DNA of 15,084 bases. Origin: Spongospora subterranea. Taxonomy: Eukaryota; Endomyxa; Phytomyxea; Plasmodiophorida; Plasmodiophoridae. The DNA lies in NCBI GenBank assembly GCA_900404475.1, contig OUQQ01000577.1, forward strand, positions 10,229 to 25,312. Direction: 5' to 3'. Of this stretch, positions 8,771-15,084 are shown in pieces (position 1 is the stretch's first letter; every line of letters starts with the position of its first letter). The translations under genes were made by a program, and so were the position numbers. The notes beneath the pieces were generated by a model that was not told the origin of the DNA, ran no database searches, and saw only the letters and a program-made list of their open reading frames with translations.

Positions 8771-9835
8771 ATGGCATCTGGGCCATTCACTGTGTCCATA
8801 ATAGGATTTCCAGAAGATGTTAAACCACGAGAGATCACAAATTTGGTTCGCTCATTTCCCGGTTTTCAGACCGTAACTCTGCAGCCCTCTTTGTCTTCTG
8901 TTGATCCATGCACCAAACCAGGCCCCTTTCAAGCTATTGTCGCATTTCGAACAGCTCAAGAAGCCATCACCTGTGTTCAAAGTTTGAATCAATACCAATT
9001 TGATTTATCGATGCCCGGTCTATTGCATGCCTCTACCACAACGCATTTTGATAATCTTGAGCCATCGGCTAAAAGGCCCAGGCCGTCTCATATGGAGCCC
9101 GGTGCCGTCTCTGCCCAATTCCAGCCAAATCAGGTCTCCACCCTATTCTGTGGCAATTTGGACGGTCATGTTGATGACAATGAAGTCAGGCAAGTTGTTC
9201 AATCTGTTCCAGGATTCACAAAAATTCGGTTTGCGGGTAATCGTATCGACAACACAATGATATTTATGACCTTCGATTGCGTTGAGTCGGCGGCATCCGC
9301 CAAGAATGTGCTGCAAGGTTTAAAGCTGCGATCATCGTCTCATCCAATGCGGGTCCAGTTTGCCAAACAACAGACGGGTTCTGCCTCCCAACCTGTTTCC
9401 TCTCCGTACGATCAGCCTATTCATCACGCTCCTGAAGCCCCGATCCCAACCGAGGGTCCCATCACGACCCTGTTTGTGGGTAATCTCGATAGCGATGTGT
9501 TGGAGCAGGAAGCAGTCGACCTGTTCAAGACCTACCCTGGCTATTGTTTATCTCGCTTCACGACAGCGTCATGTGCGGATTCACCGGCCATCGCCTTTGT
9601 ATCTTACGATAGTGTCGAGAATGCCACAACTGCACTATTCGGTCTGAAAAGGCATTGTTTGAGAACTGTGCCATTGCGGGTTAAATTTGCCCGAAAGCAG
9701 ATGTTCTCTCCATTCAATGAGCAGCAAGGTGGCGTGCCGCAGACAATGCAGTCGCAAGACCCATACAGATATTATCCTAGCATACCCCAATATGGGCCAC
9801 CACAATACCCTCCTTATATGCCATCATATTATTGA
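8771..9835 (+). CDS. Intronless triple-RRM RNA-binding protein, Whi3/RBPMS-like
   Basis: A single uninterrupted frame of 354 codons starts at the ATG after GCATACGCTTTT. RRM1 (about 5-90) begins TVSIIGFPEDVKPREI, resembling the VKPRE signature of RBPMS/couch potato and yeast Whi3-type RRMs. RRM2 (about 122-199) begins STLFCGNLDGHVDDNEV and ends MRVQFAKQ. RRM3 (about 231-310) begins TTLFVGNLDSDVLEQEA and ends LRVKFARKQ. A short linker at 98-108 is basic (KRPRP). The last 40 residues are rich in P, Q and Y. By family it should bind mRNA and control stability or localisation; the target is unknown. The lack of introns contrasts with the 13- and 15-exon neighbours. Its stop lies only 37 bp from the convergent DNM1 stop. 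Orthology to a particular named protein is uncertain, hence no symbol. Confidence 0.85.
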   Translation: MASGPFTVSIIGFPEDVKPREITNLVRSFPGFQTVTLQPSLSSVDPCTKPGPFQAIVAFRTAQEAITCVQSLNQYQFDLSMPGLLHASTTTHFDNLEPSAKRPRPSHMEPGAVSAQFQPNQVSTLFCGNLDGHVDDNEVRQVVQSVPGFTKIRFAGNRIDNTMIFMTFDCVESAASAKNVLQGLKLRSSSHPMRVQFAKQQTGSASQPVSSPYDQPIHHAPEAPIPTEGPITTLFVGNLDSDVLEQEAVDLFKTYPGYCLSRFTTASCADSPAIAFVSYDSVENATTALFGLKRHCLRTVPLRVKFARKQMFSPFNEQQGGVPQTMQSQDPYRYYPSIPQYGPPQYPPYMPSYY

Positions 9836-9872
9836 ATACAGGAACCTTTATTATACTCGACACAATTCAATG
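9836..9872. terminator. 37-bp convergent 3' junction between the triple-RRM gene and DNM1
   Basis: The minus-strand AATAAA of DNM1 (plus TTTATT, 9847-9852) lies in this gap, so DNM1 transcripts should end inside or beyond the RRM gene's stop region. On the plus strand only a variant hexamer (AATACA, 9835-9840) is visible next to the stop, so RRM transcripts probably run into the last exon of DNM1. Confidence 0.6.
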
Positions 9873-12525
9873 CTATTTGTGGACGCTGAAGTCGCGAACT
9901 TCGTTGATAATCTCCATCGCTCGCCGAAGAACGGTTAATAGCTCCGAGCATGACTCCCGCTTTAAGGCGATATCGGGGTTTTCCTCCAAAAGCTCGGTAA
10001 ACAGCTCCTCTTTGTAAAGAATACTGACGAGCTCCGACTGCAAATCCGACTGCGATCGACGCACCAGAAAGCACATAATAGACTTGGGTACAATATCTTG
10101 AACATTGGTACGAACGATGTTGAAATAGGAAGAAATCAGCGATTCTGACAAGACAATTAGTGGTGGACTATCGAAATATCAGATTGGGCACTCACTGATA
10201 ATCTGTGTCTCGATATGTTCGCGATCTGTAGGCTCATCAGTAGTTGGTATTGACCGAGGAACCTCATCCAAAGATTCCATCAACGACGAAGACTGGGGTC
10301 CGGAAGAAGCGCCAGAGTTAGATTTGCTGTCTTTTCGGAAAAAGCCAAACACACCACCACCGCCGTCCGATTCCGCTGACTTTGCCCCTGGCTTGNTCGC
10401 GAACTTCGTTGATAATCTCCATCGCTCGCCGAAGAACGGTTAATAGCTCCGAACATGACTCCCGCTTTAAGGCGATATCGGGGTTTTCCTCCAAAAGCTC
10501 GGTAAACAGCTCCTCTTTGTAAAGAATACTGACGAGCTCCGATTGCAAATCCGACTGCGATCGACGCACCAGAAAGCACATAATAGACTTGGGTACAATA
10601 TCTTGAACATTGGTACGAACGATGTTGAAATAGGAAGAAATCAGCGATTCTGACAAGACAATTAGTGGTGGACTATCGAAATATCAGATTGGGCACTCAC
10701 TGATAATCTGTGTCTCGATATGTTCGCGATCTGTAGGCTCATCAGTAGTTGGTATGGACCGAGGAACCTCATCCAGAGATTCCATCAACGACGAAGACTG
10801 GGGTCCGGAAGAAGCGCCAGAGTTAGATTTGCTGTCTTTTCGGAAAAAGCCAAACACACCACCACCGCCGTCCGATTCCGCTGACTTTGCCCCTGGCTTG
10901 GGTTTGGGTTCAGGTACATTCACTGCCTTTCGATCATCGTTCTCTTTCTCGGAAAGTTTCGATTTCTGAATAAAATCCATTGTGTCCGAAACGGCTTGAC
11001 TTCCACCAATAAAGTCTGGGTGATTCGTATTGACATAGGAGAGCTCGCAATTGACCAGATTTTTTATCATGTCTTTGGTTGGCTTTAGACACCTCCTGAG
11101 AAGATCGTGTACAACGACTTGAATACGCTCACGAAGAGACTGGAACCGGACTAGTTCTGTCGTAGCAGACTCACATTGTTCGGCAACTCTGAGTAATTCC
11201 CTGAACGCTAGATCGACGCATTGGATGGAAGGATCTTCAAGCCGCATTATCTGCCGTTTGACTAGCAATTCAAAAGAGACTTCAGGAACGAAAAGCGAGG
11301 GCCTCGGCCCGGTGGCGTTCCTGATTGCAGTACGTATGTCTTGATCGTCAAGGCCATCGAATGGATGAATACTCTTCAAACCCCGGTCGAACGAATGATG
11401 GAATATATAGGAGATGCGGGCGCCACCGTATAGTTCAGCGCAAGATACGTCGTCCGATTTACCATCAATAGCATCAATGTAAGCGTTGGAAAACTTGCTG
11501 AGAAGGTTAAGGAGAAGCGCACCCTGGCCCGATTTGGTTTGATAGATTGGCTCGCCATAACCATACATTTCAGCTTGGGCCTCTTGCAGCATTGTATGAA
11601 TCTTATGGCGAAGTTCAGGTAGGCACTCTCTGATATGGTTGATTAAAATCGAGTTTAGTGTCTTGGTAAGATAGCTCGTGCCCAAACGTGAAGCGATGGC
11701 GCGATAAGCCGGATGCGCTTGAAAGAATTTCATCTCAGCACTTAGGGCGGAATCAATGGACGTATTGTTGTTGATATCTTCCTGACTCCTATTGATAACC
11801 CCGATAAACCCAAGCTTCAAAGGAATGACTTTGCCTAGAAGAGCATCAAGAGCGTTCGTGCCGCGATCCATCAAATCCACCTTAGTTATCACTCCGATGG
11901 TCCTGTTGCATTCGGGATCCACTTCTCTTGCCAACTTCAGTGCATCAGAATTCGCCAGATCGGTGTTGGCCGCGGTCACCGCTAGGATGATAGCTCGAGG
12001 GTTCGATATAAATCGCATAATCATGTTCTTGATTTGAGCTTCAATGTCTGATGGCTGATCTCCAACGGGAACCTTGGTGATTCCAGGAAGATCGACTAAA
12101 GTTAAATTGAGAAACCTAGGGGAGAAAACTTTGAGATTAATGCTGGCGTCACTAATCCCTTTGTTGGTCCCTGTTAGACGATCGGTTTCGGCAATAATTT
12201 CGGCCCGCATCTTGTCAAATGATGTAAACTTCATATCCTTAGTATGAAGGAACTCTCCCCATTCTTGAGGTTCAGATTCTCTACCAGGAACAGATATGTC
12301 ATTGCTTGTATTTACGAGTTGTAAAATCAATGGACGACGAGTCACAATTCCACTGCCTCTCGGCAGGAAATCTCGGCCAACAACATTCTCAAGCACGGAC
12401 GATTTACCAGACGATTGTGAGCCGATTACGACAATTTGAGGCAAGTCAATGGGGGAAGACCCTGTTGCCGAAAATACATCCTGGAGTTTGTTGATAACCG
12501 GGATGAGGTTATCCAGGGACGACAT
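9873..12525 (-). CDS. DNM1: Dynamin-related GTPase of the Dnm1/Drp1 type, two exons, interrupted by an assembly duplication
   Basis: Exon 1 is 10701-12525, starting MSSLDNLIPVINKLQDVF. Exon 2 is 9873-10144, ending INEVRDFSVHK. Joined after removal of the false repeat they give 698 residues, close to Drp1 (699-736) and Dnm1 (757). GTPase motifs are P-loop GSQSSGKS (35-42), Thr62, DLPG (145-148), TKVD (214-217) and NRSQ (245-248). The middle/stalk domain follows, then a variable region (about 525-600) with acidic, Ser- and Gly-rich sequence including GGGGVFGFFRKDS, and the GTPase effector domain starting SLISSYFNIVR in exon 2. There is no PH or proline-rich domain, which separates it from endocytic dynamins. 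The family assembles into rings that cut mitochondria and peroxisomes. The single intron (GTGAGT, 51 nt) appears twice, at 10650-10700 and 10145-10195, because of the duplication around the N at 10396. Confidence 0.93.
9892..10395. repeat. 504-bp direct repeat, copy 1 (DNM1 3' end, allele-like)
   Basis: The copy matches 10397-10900 over its full length without gaps, with four single-base differences. It carries the end of DNM1 exon 1 (10196-10395), the intron (10145-10195) and most of exon 2. The left edge continues into unique sequence, the true DNM1 3' end. The right edge stops at the N. That is the pattern of two contig ends that overlap but were not merged. Confidence 0.95.
10396..10396. 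other. Assembly join (single N) inside DNM1
   Basis: One N sits exactly between the two 504-bp repeat copies. It marks a scaffold join of unresolved length rather than a called base. Confidence 0.95.
10397..10900. repeat. 504-bp direct repeat, copy 2 (DNM1 3' end, allele-like)
   Basis: This copy is continuous with the main body of DNM1 exon 1. It ends at the N after INEVR, 19 coding bases before the stop. All four differences from copy 1 fall in codons and are synonymous (Cys TGC/TGT, Gln CAG/CAA, Ser TCA/TCC, Leu TTG/CTG). Confidence 0.95.
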
Positions 12526-12618
12526 CAGGCCGAGTCAAATCTTTGCCAAACCACAAATTGACACGGTCGCGATCAACACGCCCGGCGTCAACCAGCGATG
12601 TTCTGGATCCGAGCGCGA

Positions 12619-13118
12619 GCTTTAGAGTTGTGGATCTACAGTTGGTACTCTACCAATGTGGGTACATCCAATGGCAACGGGAGGTGCTGCGCAGTCCGGG
12701 CCTACCTTAACCCCGACATGCCACGATTAGTGAGGTGCGTGAGATCACCATACACGACAGTGTACAATTGTGAAGTCATCGCAGTCCATCCGAGAGCGGC
12801 CTGATGAAACGTGAGATTCAGATGACTGAGCCAAGATAGCGACTCATCGTTGGTCTAAAATGGCTCTGACATGGCGTTTTTGTTTGTGAAGTATTTGACA
12901 TCAGATGGAATATAATACATTTGAAAATATCATGGATGTGATTGCAGTTGCGATGGCCTTGGTTGCATACTCGCTCTTCTATCCATTGAGAGACCAGATC
13001 GATATCAGATCTATCAGGCAGTTGACAGGTTAATATCCTGATGAATAATTGTAGTTTTGCACAGTGCTGTGCTCGTACTGATCCACAGATAACAACAGGA
13101 ATGGACCATATATCATCC
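12619..13118. repeat. 500-bp direct repeat, copy 1
   Basis: The copy matches 13120-13619 over 500 bp without gaps, with five single-base differences in two clusters (GTCATCGCAG versus GTTATCCAAG; CTTCTATCC versus CTTTCATCC). It ends at the N at 13119. Confidence 0.95.
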
Positions 13119-13119
13119 N
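13119..13119. other. Assembly join (single N) between the 500-bp repeat copies
   Basis: As at 10396, a single N separates two nearly identical 500-bp direct copies, marking a scaffold join of overlapping contig ends. Confidence 0.95.
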
Positions 13120-13619
13120 GCTTTAGAGTTGTGGATCTACAGTTGGTACTCTACCAATGTGGGTACATCCAATGGCAACGGGAGGTGCTGCGCAGTCCGG
13201 GCCTACCTTAACCCCGACATGCCACGATTAGTGAGGTGCGTGAGATCACCATACACGACAGTGTACAATTGTGAAGTTATCCAAGTCCATCCGAGAGCGG
13301 CCTGATGAAACGTGAGATTCAGATGACTGAGCCAAGATAGCGACTCATCGTTGGTCTAAAATGGCTCTGACATGGCGTTTTTGTTTGTGAAGTATTTGAC
13401 ATCAGATGGAATATAATACATTTGAAAATATCATGGATGTGATTGCAGTTGCGATGGCCTTGGTTGCATACTCGCTCTTTCATCCATTGAGAGACCAGAT
13501 CGATATCAGATCTATCAGGCAGTTGACAGGTTAATATCCTGATGAATAATTGTAGTTTTGCACAGTGCTGTGCTCGTACTGATCCACAGATAACAACAGG
13601 AATGGACCATATATCATCC
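13120..13619. repeat. 500-bp direct repeat, copy 2
   Basis: This is the second copy of 12619-13118, continuous on its right with unique sequence from 13620. Either copy can represent the locus once the overlap is collapsed. Confidence 0.95.
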
Positions 13620-13851
13620 TCATTCTTTTTTATCCTTACCTTATTATATATCCATATTGTCTGGGACGGATTCATGCTGATCCCATACGTGTTTCCTGTT
13701 TATAATTAAGGCAACCGGATCACGATTGTGTCAAAGTTTGGGGAACTTTGGACGCCGAAAAAGAAAATCAACTCCAATTAGCAAAACCATTTCCCGGATG
13801 TGCTGCCGTGAGAGACATTGCAAGCTTCCTAACTTCAGCCCGTGAACAATA
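13361..13851 (+). CDS. Candidate small membrane protein gene, exon structure unresolved
   Basis: An ATG in good context (AAAATGG, 13361) starts a 16-nt exon that can be joined through a 72-nt intron (13377-13448) to 13449-13529. This reads MALTWLAMALVAYSLF then a charged stretch PLRDQIDIRSIRQLT, that is, one membrane segment followed by a polar region. A GTTAAT donor follows at 13530. Downstream, 13590-13710 is open and hydrophobic in two frames (for example SSSFFFILTLLYI). A separate frame from the AG at 13709-13710 to the TAA at 13849-13851 encodes CVKVWGTLDAEKENQLQLAK and more, and looks like a final coding exon. I could not join all parts in one frame, and no family is recognised. Both repeat copies keep the hydrophobic frame; they differ by one amino acid (Tyr/His). 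Confidence 0.3.
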
Positions 13852-14727
13852 AGCTACTGTAGTAGTAGTTCGTCCAGAGGACGTCTTGATCACTCCACCT
13901 GCACGTTCCACGCCGTATTAACACTGTGGTCCACGTCTGGTTCATTAACTCAACGATGTTGCGTCGCCGGATGATTTCGTTTTCGGGACCAGGGACGAAT
14001 CTCTTTTACCAAGACGTTCAGGGAAGTGAGAGAGCGTGGATACAGCTCCATCGGCTGCTGTCGATCGAAAAGACTCGTCTCGTGAAGTGCATGTTCTATG
14101 AGGATGATATCATCAAAGATTATGCGATGATATTCGGTATTGATAATGTCCGAAGAGGATTGTATTCCGATGTTAGTTGTCGTTGTCTCTTCAAATCGTC
14201 CTTGCTCTAGTAACTTCAGGAATACGTTCTTTGCAGTCTCCTCGGCATATTTGATGAATCCGTAAGAGAAGCAATTTAGAATATCTGATGGTGCACTCGA
14301 GTGGGCGCTCATCGCACTTGTGGACATCGATGGGTGAAAACAAGAAATTCATCATATATTTGTGATGAGGGCCAACATGAAGCGAGGAATGAAGGGGAAC
14401 CGAAAGTTTTATGCTGTCCTGCGTATCACCACACTCACCACCTTCAGCAGCTGTAGTTCGAGGTTGCACAACCAACGCTATCGCCCTTCCCGCCTGGCCA
14501 AATGTTCCTTTTCCGATTTCGCATCGGGTCAATCTTATGTCAACGTTAAGGTCATACTTCGAGCTGCCATTGCCCATGGCACCAAAGACGCGACTCTACA
14601 GCTCTCCCTCAATGCGTTCGGCTTACGACGAACTCTTTCGAATGTCTCCATAAACAGCATAGCGGGACTGACAATGACGGAAATGGGAAAACCCACGGAG
14701 GTATGTTCAGCCGAATAATGAGGAAAG
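13852..14727. other. Unassigned region with open frames on both strands
   Basis: On the minus strand, frames 14191-14577 and 13950-14327 are open for 128 and 125 codons and overlap. They could be neighbouring exons of one gene, with a stretch such as SSKYDLNVDIRLTRCEIGKG in the first and FIKYAEETAKNVFLKLLEQG in the second. On the plus strand, 14362-14718 is open and contains KVILRAAIAHGTKDATLQLS before a GTATGT donor-like site at 14701. I recognise no domain in any of these and cannot say which strand, if either, is coding. Confidence 0.25.
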
Positions 14728-15084
14728 TGGATTTTGTTTTTTCAATTCTAAACGTGATCCTGTAAAGGTCGGGTGTTCAAATGGGTACAATCAAATGAGG
14801 TTCGTGATACCGAATCCGACCACACCAGGACCATGAATTTACCAGTTCCACAGTGGGGCCATGAGCTCCTTCAGGGTTGACCTCATATATGCAAACGTTG
14901 AGCAACATTGAACCCACCTTGGCAAACAATTATAAGATAAAAAGACGACGAATTGGGTCGTGGATCCCAGTAGGGAAGGATTTGAGTTCGTACGATAACT
15001 ACTGTAGGAATCGAATTAATAAGGCGTTGAATTTGGTTTGAGCTCACGAGTCAGATTCGGGCAACGCCTTTCACTCCATGATTA
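14728..15084. other. No feature recognised at the right end
   Basis: No long open frame, RNA gene, repeat or clear regulatory motif is seen in these 357 bases. They may be intergenic or part of a gene continuing outside the window. Confidence 0.4.

Larger units (their letters stand above)
12526..13360. promoter_or_regulatory. Upstream region of DNM1, with repeat copy and N
   Basis: This region must contain the DNM1 promoter on the minus strand. A plus-strand open frame at 12598-12804 runs through it and through the second repeat copy, but no family is recognised. One possible reading has a 50-nt intron there (GTGCGT at about 12735 to the AG at 12784), giving LNPDMPRLV followed by SPSESGLMKREIQ; this is speculative. 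No TATA box or other clear element is seen. Confidence 0.35.

Noticed and set aside
9829..10579. Open frames encoding MLSGASIAVGFA... seen twice
   Set aside because: They lie opposite the DNM1 effector domain and repeat only because the segment is duplicated in the assembly.
9892..10900. A genuine tandem duplication of the DNM1 3' end
   Set aside because: The copies meet exactly at an N, the outer flanks fit one intact gene, and a second N has the same pattern. An unmerged contig overlap explains this better.
10754..10969. Plus-strand frame of 71 codons
   Set aside because: It is the antisense shadow of the low-complexity variable region of DNM1.
1..15084. Mobile elements, CRISPR arrays, rRNA or viral genes
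   Set aside because: I saw no terminal repeats, transposase or polymerase motifs, spaced short repeats or rRNA segments anywhere in the window.

Overview
The window is nuclear DNA of a eukaryote with short, dense introns, most probably an early-diverging fungus or a close opisthokont relative. Most introns are 47-64 nt with GT..AG ends and very loose donor positions 3-6. Polyadenylation hexamers are AATAAA, genes are packed tightly, and the protein set is opisthokont: coronin, a CFIm68-like RRM protein, mitochondrial FAD-glycerol-3-phosphate dehydrogenase and a Dnm1/Drp1-type dynamin. The lineage is inferred from gene content and intron style; no marker here fixes the species. The sequence is a draft from a heterozygous (diploid or dikaryotic) genome, because two single-N joins are each flanked by about 500 bp of nearly identical direct repeat.

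Layout. 372-2908 (+): five-exon gene for an RRM protein with the CFIm68/CPSF6 signature and a long RS/RD/RE-type tail. 3361-5331 (+): coronin, 13 exons, including a 12-nt microexon. 5424-8180 (-): GUT2-type mitochondrial glycerol-3-phosphate dehydrogenase, 15 exons, with two degenerate EF-hands at the C terminus that are found only when two further introns are spliced. 8181-8770: shared divergent promoter. 8771-9835 (+): intronless triple-RRM protein of the Whi3/RBPMS type. 9873-12525 (-): DNM1 dynamin, two exons, broken in this assembly by a false 504-bp duplication around the N at 10396. 12526-13850: divergent upstream region of DNM1 with a second 500-bp duplication around the N at 13119 and a candidate small plus-strand membrane-protein gene. 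13860-15084: only unassigned open frames and apparently empty sequence.

The genes form no obvious pathway. GUT2 (inner mitochondrial membrane) and DNM1 (mitochondrial fission) share an organelle, coronin acts on actin, and the two RRM proteins act in 3'-end processing and mRNA regulation. Two convergent pairs (coronin/GUT2, 92 bp between stops; RRM/DNM1, 37 bp between stops) should have overlapping mRNA 3' ends.

I found no mobile element, CRISPR array, tRNA or rRNA. The points most worth a second look are the two haplotype-overlap joins, the coronin microexon, the cryptic EF-hand tail of GUT2, the stop-free introns of length 3n, and the unresolved small gene near 13.4-13.85 kb.
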